A DNA stretch of 64,000 nucleotides from Kiritimatiellia bacterium (GTDB taxonomy: Bacteria > Verrucomicrobiota > Kiritimatiellia > RFP12 > UBA1067), in assembly GCA_017454745.1 (NCBI GenBank), contig JAFTCL010000083.1, positions 53,029 to 117,028 of the forward strand, read 5' to 3'. The notes beneath the pieces were generated by a model. That model was not told the origin of the DNA and did no database searches. It was given only the letters and a program-made list of their open reading frames with translations. Shown here piece by piece: positions 1 through 7,410 of this stretch. Both the position numbers and the translations under genes were made by a program. Position 1 is the first letter of the stretch. The number at the start of each line of letters is the position of its first letter.

Positions 1-4
1 TACC

Positions 5-3000
5 GTGGCTTCCGGCGCATCGTTCTCGGTGGCTAATGCCGCTATTAATACGTTGACCCTTCCGTCCATCACATTGGCGCCCGGAGCGGTTTTGGAGTTT
101 GACGTCAACCCTGATGGTTGCGATGTGCTTGCTTTCACGTCCATAGACATCACATCGGCCTCGGCGGAACATCCGGTGTATATCGACGTTTCGCTGTCCG
201 GCATGGCGACCTTGGATGATGACACATCCTACACCTTGATTTCCCGCGGCGTGACCGATGCCTCTAAATTTGAGTTGCGCGGCGTGGCGGGATCGCTTTC
301 GGTTAGGAACGGCGCGTTGATAATGACCAAGAGCGCCGCCACCTCCAACGAGTGGAGCGGATTGGCAAACGACGGCGGCAAGTGGTCTACCGGCGGCAAC
401 TGGCGTAACGGAGAGCCGCCTGTCAGCGGCGGCAGCGCGGTTTTCAATACTTCAGCAGGAACTACACTGTTTGATATTACGGGGCTGGCTTTGAGCGAAA
501 TGTTTTTCGGCGAGGATGCCGGCGCGTTTGTGCACACCGGAGATGATTCGCTTACGATTTATACCTCCATCACCAACCTTTCCAATTACGCGCAGGATAT
601 AAAAATGCCGGTGACGCTGGGAGTGGACGGGTTAGGGTTCTCGGTTTACTCCGCTGGAGACCTGATTATCACCAATACCATTACCCCGGCTTTAAAAACT
701 CTAGTGAAAGACGGTGGCGGCACTTTGCTGATAAACGACAACGCCATTGCTTGCCTGTCCAGATTGGATATTAATTCCGGAACTGTGAAACTGAATGGCC
801 GCACCGGAACGGTTCTTTCAGCAAATGATGAGGGCGGGGAGATTCACATTGCCGACGGAGCAGGTCTGGACATCAACCACGCCCCGGCCGCCAGCGGCAT
901 CGCATTGGCGTCTGATGAGGTCACTCACGGCAAGGTGATATATTTCGAGGGCAATGGCCCAGACGGCAACGGAGCACTCTACAACTCCAACAACAACACC
1001 ACATGGACCGGCTATTTCAGCCATTTGGTCCTTACCGGCGATGCCAAGGTTGGCGGCGGGCACATGTCGTTGCGGACGGTTGCAAATTCCGCGTTGAACG
1101 ACAATGTGATCGAAGGGCCTTATGCTTTGGACATAGCGAATCAAGTTGACGGGTTGGGCTTCACCCAGGTGGCGGTTAATTTTGATCTAAAGCGAGAGGA
1201 TATCACCGGGAAGACCCAGTTGGAGGGTGCTCAGACCGGCGTCATTGATGAGGGTGTTCATGTGAAAAACGGCGGAAATGTGGTTCTCTACGGTACCACG
1301 CTTCCGGCTGGCATTCCGGTAACGGTGGACGACAATGCCACCGGTGCGTTCTCGCTGGGCTCCGGAACCTCGTACATCCAGTCGGCGTTTACCGTAGGGG
1401 GTGATGCGACGGCGGCGTTCAGTGCCAACAACACCGCCTACTTGACGGGATCGGTTACAAACAATGGGTTGATCTCTTACACGGGAACAGGAAACATCTA
1501 CTTTGATTGCGTTCCGGTTGTCGGCGGTACCTACAAGAACACCGCCGGTTCGCTTTGGTTCACCCCGGCGGTTGATTCGCCGGAAAGCCGGATTACCGTA
1601 GACTCTTCTTCAACATTGGTGTTTGGCGCCAACAGCGGTTCGGGCGCGTTACCCCGGTTCGGCGCGATTTCGGCAACCGCATCGAAGAACGTTTATTTCC
1701 GTCCGTGCGCTTCGGTGGCACTTGAGAATGATCTGTTCGACGATGTGGTCAACAAGTCCCGTTCGTCCAACGGTACGGTTTACATTCAGCATTCCAACCG
1801 CGGCGTTTGGATGACGCTCAACGATCGGGTTTGGGATATGTACAGCCTGTCGCTAGGCACTTCGAACATGTATGCCAACGTGCGCATCGGCGACGGTTCG
1901 TCAATCACGGTAAGCGGTTACCGTTTCACCATGGGCAGCGTCAATCCTAAACCGTTACCCACCCGCGTTGAAATAACCGATGGCGGCGAATTGAACTTTA
2001 CCGCCGCTACAAGGACAGGCGTGTTGATTGGTTTCTATGAAGGGGTTAGCGGTTACCGCCACGAGTTGGTGGTGGACGGCGGATCGTTCAATGTCCCCAA
2101 CACTTCCGTTTATGTCGGGTACTGTTCGCAGTACGCATACCTGACCCTGAATGCCGGCCTGGTGTCCGCCAAAGGCGTTAACGCCAGATGCAATATCGGC
2201 GAAAATGGCGGCGCGAACGGGACGTTCTCCACCGTCGCGCACGACGAGCGTTTTTCGCAGTATGGCGGGACACTGGAGTTGGGGGGGAGTGGATTCGGCA
2301 CAACCCACGACAAACAGGGGATGCCGCATCTTGATCTGTCCAACGGCGTGTTGCGGGCAACGGCGGACTTTTCCAACACCTACGGGATGCTGACCGCGGC
2401 GTTTGGCGAGTCGCCGGCCGGAGGCGGTAAATACACCGTTGACCTCAATGGCCATGCGGTAAATTGGAACAACGCTTTGCTGGGCGCGGCGGATGTGTCC
2501 ATCACCGGCGCGGGTTCGTTCAGCACCGACCCCAAGTTGCAGGGCATCCCTACCGGAAAGTGGGCGGTGGAGAATTCCGCGGCAAATGTTGACCTTTCCG
2601 GCGCGGCCGGATTCGCCGGAGGTTTGGAGCTTGGCGAGGATGTAAAGGCCCAGATTGATATCGGGACCACCAATCTGGTGGAATATGCGTTGTTTACCTC
2701 CAAGACCTTCGCGACTTTGGATGATGCGTTGGCCTGTTCGAACTCTTATCCGTTGGTGGCCAGCTCGTTTAAGCAGTTGCACACTTACATGTCCGCCGGG
2801 ACGATTGGCAAAGTTTATTTCTGCTACCGTGGCCAGTTCTACGTTCCGGAAAACAAAGCCGGCACATGGTACTTTGGCGGTACTTACGACAACCAGTTGG
2901 TGTTTGACATAGACGGCGTTAACCTGATTAAGACCACTACCTACAAAGAAATCGCCACCGCCAGCGTGCAACTCGCCGCCGGTTGGCACGATTTCCGGGT

Positions 3001-4120
3001 GATCGCATGGGATGACGGCGGCGGACAGGGAGCGCATCCGGATGCCGGCAATAGTTGGAGCGGTAATATGGCTTTGGGATATTCAACCGACGCTTGGTCG
3101 GAGGATAATGATCTGGCCACGGTTTATGCCCGTTTCGACACTGACACGTTGGCTATGCGCATTTCACCTGAAAGTGCTAGCCGGACTGGAGTCCGGATGA
3201 GGTTGAAAGGTGAATCCTCTATCGATACATACGCGTTGCCAACCGAGACGTATGTGTCGTATGACAACGAGACCAACTCGCTTGACGCGGTCCACTTATT
3301 CAACACGTTCGATTTGTCCAAGAGTAATAACGTTCGTTTCGACGGTTGGTTTAAGGTGCCTGAAGAGAATGCCGGTGTATGGAACTTCACCGGACAGTAT
3401 GACGACCGCATCTGTTTGGAGATTGACGGGGTCGTCGTGTTGGCGACTACGGCCTACAATGCTTCGAAGTCCGGAAGTGCCACGCTTGACGCCGGATGGC
3501 ACCGTTTCGTGATATCGGTTTACGATGGCTCCGGCAGTTGGGGCGGCAAGCTGAAGGATGACAATAACTTGGTCTGCGCACTCAAGGTCAAAGCCGCAAA
3601 CGCGGAGAAGACTCTGGCCTTCAACGGCGACAACTTCCGAATCGTGTTCTCGGCGGTTGACACCCAGAAAGACCATCTCGCCGGTTTGGATGGCGTCGTT
3701 ACGCTAGCTGAAGGATCGAAGCTTACCAACAACGCTTTGGGGGCCTGCCCGATTCTTGGCACATTGACCGGCACGGGGGCGCTTGTCGGCAGGTTCGCAT
3801 TCGTCGGATCTAACAGTTGCTGGCGTGTCCAGGGCAGTGGTGGAAGATTGGATGTTGCGGACTATGCCGGCGTTACCAATACTGACTTCGTAAAGCAACT
3901 TGCCAATGTCGATGTTGAGTTCCCGGACGGTGATGCGGCAATGGCGCGTTACACGCTTTGTTCCGCCGGTGATTTGACCGCGCCGGAAGCGGAAGCGATC
4001 AAGGTTACCGCCACCGGCAAGGACGGTGAGGAGTTGCCGGGGTGGAGTGCGGCGCTGGCGGGGGACAAACTTGTCCTCATCAACCCGCATCCGCAGGGAA
4101 CACTGTTCATGCTTCATTAA
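5..4120 (+). CDS. Large exported repeat protein with two PA14-like domains (5' partial)
   Basis: The reading frame is open from the window edge, so the true start and signal peptide lie upstream; the GTG at 5 is only the first start codon in view. The 1,371 visible residues are Gly/Ala/Asn/Thr/Ser-rich, with the repetitive beta-strand pattern of autotransporter-like passenger domains. Two PA14-like units follow, near residues 940-1010 (FYVPENKAGTWYFGG, then GWHDFRVIAWDDG) and 1105-1180 (FKVPEENAGVWNF, then GWHRFVISVYDGSG). PA14 modules usually bind carbohydrate. No beta-barrel, PEP-CTERM or sortase signal is seen at the C-terminus, which ends shortly after a hydrophilic strand-rich tail. The likely role is a surface or secreted glycan-binding protein; this is inferred from domain pattern alone. 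A hairpin follows the stop codon. Confidence 0.8.
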   Translation: MASGASFSVANAAINTLTLPSITLAPGAVLEFDVNPDGCDVLAFTSIDITSASAEHPVYIDVSLSGMATLDDDTSYTLISRGVTDASKFELRGVAGSLSVRNGALIMTKSAATSNEWSGLANDGGKWSTGGNWRNGEPPVSGGSAVFNTSAGTTLFDITGLALSEMFFGEDAGAFVHTGDDSLTIYTSITNLSNYAQDIKMPVTLGVDGLGFSVYSAGDLIITNTITPALKTLVKDGGGTLLINDNAIACLSRLDINSGTVKLNGRTGTVLSANDEGGEIHIADGAGLDINHAPAASGIALASDEVTHGKVIYFEGNGPDGNGALYNSNNNTTWTGYFSHLVLTGDAKVGGGHMSLRTVANSALNDNVIEGPYALDIANQVDGLGFTQVAVNFDLKREDITGKTQLEGAQTGVIDEGVHVKNGGNVVLYGTTLPAGIPVTVDDNATGAFSLGSGTSYIQSAFTVGGDATAAFSANNTAYLTGSVTNNGLISYTGTGNIYFDCVPVVGGTYKNTAGSLWFTPAVDSPESRITVDSSSTLVFGANSGSGALPRFGAISATASKNVYFRPCASVALENDLFDDVVNKSRSSNGTVYIQHSNRGVWMTLNDRVWDMYSLSLGTSNMYANVRIGDGSSITVSGYRFTMGSVNPKPLPTRVEITDGGELNFTAATRTGVLIGFYEGVSGYRHELVVDGGSFNVPNTSVYVGYCSQYAYLTLNAGLVSAKGVNARCNIGENGGANGTFSTVAHDERFSQYGGTLELGGSGFGTTHDKQGMPHLDLSNGVLRATADFSNTYGMLTAAFGESPAGGGKYTVDLNGHAVNWNNALLGAADVSITGAGSFSTDPKLQGIPTGKWAVENSAANVDLSGAAGFAGGLELGEDVKAQIDIGTTNLVEYALFTSKTFATLDDALACSNSYPLVASSFKQLHTYMSAGTIGKVYFCYRGQFYVPENKAGTWYFGGTYDNQLVFDIDGVNLIKTTTYKEIATASVQLAAGWHDFRVIAWDDGGGQGAHPDAGNSWSGNMALGYSTDAWSEDNDLATVYARFDTDTLAMRISPESASRTGVRMRLKGESSIDTYALPTETYVSYDNETNSLDAVHLFNTFDLSKSNNVRFDGWFKVPEENAGVWNFTGQYDDRICLEIDGVVVLATTAYNASKSGSATLDAGWHRFVISVYDGSGSWGGKLKDDNNLVCALKVKAANAEKTLAFNGDNFRIVFSAVDTQKDHLAGLDGVVTLAEGSKLTNNALGACPILGTLTGTGALVGRFAFVGSNSCWRVQGSGGRLDVADYAGVTNTDFVKQLANVDVEFPDGDAAMARYTLCSAGDLTAPEAEAIKVTATGKDGEELPGWSAALAGDKLVLINPHPQGTLFMLH

Positions 4121-4133
4121 TTCCAAAAATGTT

Positions 4134-4162
4134 GGGAGAATCCGGGATGCCCGGATTCTCCC
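4134..4162 (+). terminator. Perfect 13-bp hairpin after the PA14 protein
   Basis: GGGAGAATCCGGG (4134-4146) pairs perfectly with 4150-4162 around a 3-base loop. It starts 13 bases after the stop codon. The downstream bases are not a clean T-run, so it may act as an imperfect terminator or as a 3'-end stabilising hairpin. It also supports starting the next gene after it rather than at an upstream overlapping start codon. Confidence 0.55.
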
Positions 4163-4175
4163 GAAGGTTGTCGGT

Positions 4176-4760
4176 GTGTTTAAAGATAATACGCGCTCAA
4201 AACCGGAGCATCGGCTGTTAACGTTGGCTTGGATCTTTTTTTACATTTCTTCGGTCACCCTGGGCGGGGGAATGGCGATGTTACCGGTTATGCAAAGGGA
4301 ATTCGTCGAAAAGCGAGGTTGGCTGACCGACGATGAAATGGTTGACGTGGTGGCGGTGGTGCAATCGCTGCCGGGAACGATCGCGGTTAACATGGCGGTA
4401 TTGCTGGGCTACCGGATTTGTGGTTTTCCCGGAGCGGTTGTGTCGGCGTTCGCATCGGTAGTGGTGCCGTTTGCGGCCATTGTGTTTCTGGCTGCCGGAC
4501 GTTCGTTGTTGGCTGATTCGCCGACTCTCGACCATATTTTCCTTGGCGTTCGCGCAGGGGTGTCGGCGCTGATTCTGCTCTCTGCCGTCAAACTGTCTAA
4601 AAGCGTGTTAAAGAAGCCTTTGGCATGGTTTCTGGGCGCGGCCAGTTTTATCGCTTGCGTGATATTTGAAATCGATATGACGCTGGTGATTATGGCTGGG
4701 TTGGCGGTAGGGTTGGCGTTGCTGGCGGTAAATGCGTTCCGTCGGGGGGTGAAACAATGA
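4176..4760 (+). CDS. Chromate transporter family (CHR) protein, first half of a pair
   Basis: This is a hydrophobic membrane protein of about 194 residues with the CHR-domain signatures FFYISSVTLGGGMAML near its N-terminus and VAVVQSLPGTIAVNMAVLLGY in the first third, then several membrane helices. The GTG at 4176 is preferred: it lies just after the hairpin, gives a length matching the partner gene, and avoids an implausible arginine-rich leader that would overlap the PA14 gene. The stop overlaps the ATG of the next gene by 4 bases, so translation is probably coupled. Short CHR proteins act as heteromeric pairs and form a proton-coupled anion transporter; chromate is the family name, but the physiological substrate here (chromate, sulfate or another oxyanion) is not shown. 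There is no obvious Shine-Dalgarno at the chosen start. Confidence 0.85.
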   Translation: MFKDNTRSKPEHRLLTLAWIFFYISSVTLGGGMAMLPVMQREFVEKRGWLTDDEMVDVVAVVQSLPGTIAVNMAVLLGYRICGFPGAVVSAFASVVVPFAAIVFLAAGRSLLADSPTLDHIFLGVRAGVSALILLSAVKLSKSVLKKPLAWFLGAASFIACVIFEIDMTLVIMAGLAVGLALLAVNAFRRGVKQ

Positions 4761-5341
4761 GTCTGTTGCAGTTGTATCTGCTGTTTGCGAAAGTGTCAAC
4801 GCTGACCTTTGGCGGCGGTTATGCGATGATTCCGTTGTTTCAGGATGAGATTGTGGTAAAGCACGCATATATGGACGCGCCAGAATTCGCCAATCTGGTA
4901 GCACTGGCACAGGTCACACCGGGGCCGTTAGGGTTGAACGCCGCTACGTTTGTGGGGATGAATCAAGCCGGGATCCCCGGCGCGTTGTGCGCAACGCTGG
5001 GGATGGTGACACCGTCATTTTTGTTTACTGTAGCCGCCGCAATTTTTTTGCGGCGAATGGCGAAATCGAAAAACCTTGGTACGGTGCTTTCCGGTATCCG
5101 TCCTTGCGTACTGGGAATCATTGCGGCGGCAGTGGTGTTCTTTGCCGAGACCTCGGTGCTTACCTGCAAGTTACGGGAACTGCTGCATAACCCTGCCAGA
5201 GGTATCTGCTGGCAGGGTGCGGTTGTTTTCGCGGTGGTGCTGGCCGTACAGTTGCGGTGGAAGCGGCTCAACGTGGTGTGGCTGCTGGCAATCTCTGCCG
5301 TGCTGGGGTGGCTGCTGTTCCTTTGTTCGCGCAACTGCTAA
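4757..5341 (+). CDS. Chromate transporter family (CHR) protein, second half of a pair
   Basis: This 194-residue membrane protein belongs to the same CHR family as its upstream partner. The N-terminus shows the family glycine motif (KVSTLTFGGGYAMIPLF) and the proline-rich LAQVTPGPLGLNAATFVG. About five to six hydrophobic segments follow. A G-rich Shine-Dalgarno lies about 7 bases before the ATG, inside the end of the upstream gene, which overlaps by ATGA. Two-gene CHR pairs are known to work together in the membrane. The gene converges with the AGE-family epimerase, and the two stop codons overlap by four bases, leaving no room for a separate terminator. Confidence 0.88.
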   Translation: MSLLQLYLLFAKVSTLTFGGGYAMIPLFQDEIVVKHAYMDAPEFANLVALAQVTPGPLGLNAATFVGMNQAGIPGALCATLGMVTPSFLFTVAAAIFLRRMAKSKNLGTVLSGIRPCVLGIIAAAVVFFAETSVLTCKLRELLHNPARGICWQGAVVFAVVLAVQLRWKRLNVVWLLAISAVLGWLLFLCSRNC

Positions 5342-6510
5342 AGATCGCGGGTCAGTTCCCAGGTTTTCACCAGCATCCGCGGAATGTGGAACGGACCTTT
5401 GAAGAGGTTGCCCTTTGCGGGTTGCGCCACTGTGCCGTCCCGATGGAGGTAACCGTACCATTCGGGGTGTTTCAGGTCTTTGAAATGCGCCCACGTCCAA
5501 TCGCTGACTAGCTGGTGCATCTTGCGGTATTTGGGCTTGCGGGTCAAGCGGTAGGCGTAAGCCGAAGCAATGATAGCCTCACAGTGCGGCCACCAGAATT
5601 TCATATCCTGCTCGTAGCACTGAGGCGGCAGATTCCGGCAATCCTTGAAGGAAACGATGCCGCCGAATTGTTTGTCCCAACCCCAAGCCCACGACCAATC
5701 CAGTATTTGCAGCGCGGTGGAGAGTAGTTTCTGATCGTTGCGGGCCGTGGCCACCTCCATTAAAAACCAGGCGGTTTCAATGCAGTGGCCGGGATTGATC
5801 ACCCGTCCGGCGAGAGTGTCGATGAACTCGCCGTTCGGGCCGACCGTCTCCAGCAGTGCCTTGAATTCGGGATGGATGAAGTAACGGGTCAAGGAATCGA
5901 TGGACTCGTCAATCTGCCGATCCAACAACGGGTCGTCCGAAATCTGCTTGAGCACATTTGCCACGTTGATGAGAATCATTGTCAGCGAGTGCCCTTGGGC
6001 GGCAAATGCCGGTTCGTATTTTGCCGGCATCCATTTGTTAGGGTGCGCGGTGAATTTCCGGATTCGCTTGAACAGGTTGACGGCTTTTCTGCCCCATTTA
6101 CGGTCGCCGCTGGCCAACGAATATTCCGCATAGGCAAGCGCGGCGAAACACTCGGAAAAAACGTAACGGCGTTTTCTGAGGCCGATGCCGTCGGCGGTGA
6201 CCTCGAAAAACGCGCGTCCGTCTTGGTCGAAACAATGTTCGTCAAGAAATTCGCAGCAACTGCGACTTGCGACCAAATATTCCGGATTCTTTTCCAGCCG
6301 GTTGTAGGCATATGCGCAAATCCAGCCGAACCGGCCTTGGAACCAAACGGATTTAGTAGTGTCCATTAACGATCCGTCGCGGTTTAGACAGGTATAGACG
6401 CCACCGTGCGAACGATCCCATCCGTATTTCAGCCAGAACGGCATGACGTTGTCAAGAAACTCCGTCTTATAGACCAAATTCCATTTATGCCAATAGGGGG
6501 ACTGTTTCAT
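5338..6510 (-). CDS. AGE family epimerase (N-acylglucosamine 2-epimerase, RenBP-type)
   Basis: This 390-residue protein has the alpha/alpha-barrel pattern of the N-acylglucosamine 2-epimerase family. Visible family blocks are the N-terminal WLKYGWDRSHGGVYTCL, the middle VINPGHCIETAWFLMEVA, and the C-terminal KFWWPHCEAIIASAYAYRL, which carry the conserved histidines. It follows N-acetylneuraminate lyase by 3 bases in the same operon, so the natural role is epimerising unphosphorylated ManNAc to GlcNAc. This matches the route described in Bacteroides fragilis (lyase, RenBP-type epimerase, then a ROK kinase) rather than the NanK/NanE route of E. coli. No kinase is present in the window. Cellobiose or mannose 2-epimerase activity in the same fold is the main alternative; the operon context argues against it. 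Confidence 0.88.
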   Translation of the reverse strand: MKQSPYWHKWNLVYKTEFLDNVMPFWLKYGWDRSHGGVYTCLNRDGSLMDTTKSVWFQGRFGWICAYAYNRLEKNPEYLVASRSCCEFLDEHCFDQDGRAFFEVTADGIGLRKRRYVFSECFAALAYAEYSLASGDRKWGRKAVNLFKRIRKFTAHPNKWMPAKYEPAFAAQGHSLTMILINVANVLKQISDDPLLDRQIDESIDSLTRYFIHPEFKALLETVGPNGEFIDTLAGRVINPGHCIETAWFLMEVATARNDQKLLSTALQILDWSWAWGWDKQFGGIVSFKDCRNLPPQCYEQDMKFWWPHCEAIIASAYAYRLTRKPKYRKMHQLVSDWTWAHFKDLKHPEWYGYLHRDGTVAQPAKGNLFKGPFHIPRMLVKTWELTRDL

Positions 6511-6513
6511 TGT

Positions 6514-7410
6514 TTACCTATATCCGATTTTTTTCAGTCTGGAGACGCAATCTGCCTTGGCGGCTTCGGAAAGCGCGACGTTCGGGCGACGGACGTCGCC
6601 TAAGTCCAGATCCCAAACTTTCATCATCGCCTTACCTCCGGCGACACCGCCGTACTGCACCAGAATGTCCACAATGTCGCAAACCTTCTTCATGCCGGTC
6701 TGCGCCTTTTTAAGGTCACCCTTTTTGACCGCGTCCCAAATTTTGTAGTAAACCCCGGCGGCATAATTGTAGGTCGAGCCGATGGCAGATTGCGCCCCGC
6801 ACGCCACCGCGCCGGCGAACCATTCATCGATGCCCCAGGTGATATCGTACTTCCCGCCGCAGGCGCGAAGGCAACGCTGATACATATAGAGGTCGGCGTA
6901 GTTGAATTTGATTCCGGCGAGATTGCCGATCTTGCCGTCCGCCTTTTCAAGGAACGCCTGCATATCGAAGTTAACCCCGGACATTCCGGTGTGGTAGTAG
7001 TAAAACGGCAGTTTTGTGCTGGTCTGCAACGCTTCGTTCAGGTAGTCAATCAGAGCATCGATAGAACCCGGCTTGAAGAAATTCGGCGGAACGATGGAGG
7101 TGGCGTCCATGCCGCATTCTACCGCGTGGGCGCCGAGTTCCTGCACGTCCGGGATTGCTAACGCGCCGATGTGCGCTATCAGGTACAGTTTGCCTTTGGC
7201 GGCTGCCGTCCAGGCGTCGAACAGGGCCTTGCGTTCGGCTACGGAACAGCAGATGCCCTCTCCGGTGGTGCCGGAAATGTAAACGCCGGTAACATTCTGC
7301 CGCACCAGCAGGTCGGCTTGCTTGGATACCAGCGCGAGATTGACGCTGCCGTCGGCGTTGAACGGCGTGTGGGCAGCCGCGATTAATCCCTTAAGTTTCT
7401 TGATGGCCAT
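6514..7410 (-). CDS. nanA: N-acetylneuraminate lyase
   Basis: This is a class I TIM-barrel aldolase of the DHDPS/NAL family, 298 residues, the usual length. It cleaves sialic acid (Neu5Ac) to pyruvate and ManNAc in the cytoplasm. Visible motifs are the substrate carboxylate loop GTTGEG (residues 47-52), the catalytic tyrosine in FYYYHTGMSG (about residue 137) and the Schiff-base lysine in GIKF (residue 168). Tyr137 and the active-site Lys are at family positions; the HTGMSG stretch favours NAL over dihydrodipicolinate synthase. The ATG overlaps the symporter stop by one base (TAATG), and the epimerase follows 3 bases later, so the three genes form a tight operon. Confidence 0.92.
   Translation of the reverse strand: MAIKKLKGLIAAAHTPFNADGSVNLALVSKQADLLVRQNVTGVYISGTTGEGICCSVAERKALFDAWTAAAKGKLYLIAHIGALAIPDVQELGAHAVECGMDATSIVPPNFFKPGSIDALIDYLNEALQTSTKLPFYYYHTGMSGVNFDMQAFLEKADGKIGNLAGIKFNYADLYMYQRCLRACGGKYDITWGIDEWFAGAVACGAQSAIGSTYNYAAGVYYKIWDAVKKGDLKKAQTGMKKVCDIVDILVQYGGVAGGKAMMKVWDLDLGDVRRPNVALSEAAKADCVSRLKKIGYR

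Noticed and set aside
1955..3037. 360-codon minus-strand frame
   Set aside because: It shadows the PA14 protein and has no domain, ribosome site or supporting context.
4026..4175. Upstream extension of the first chromate-transporter gene
   Set aside because: The extension overlaps the PA14 coding sequence and the hairpin and is Arg/Cys-rich with no membrane character.
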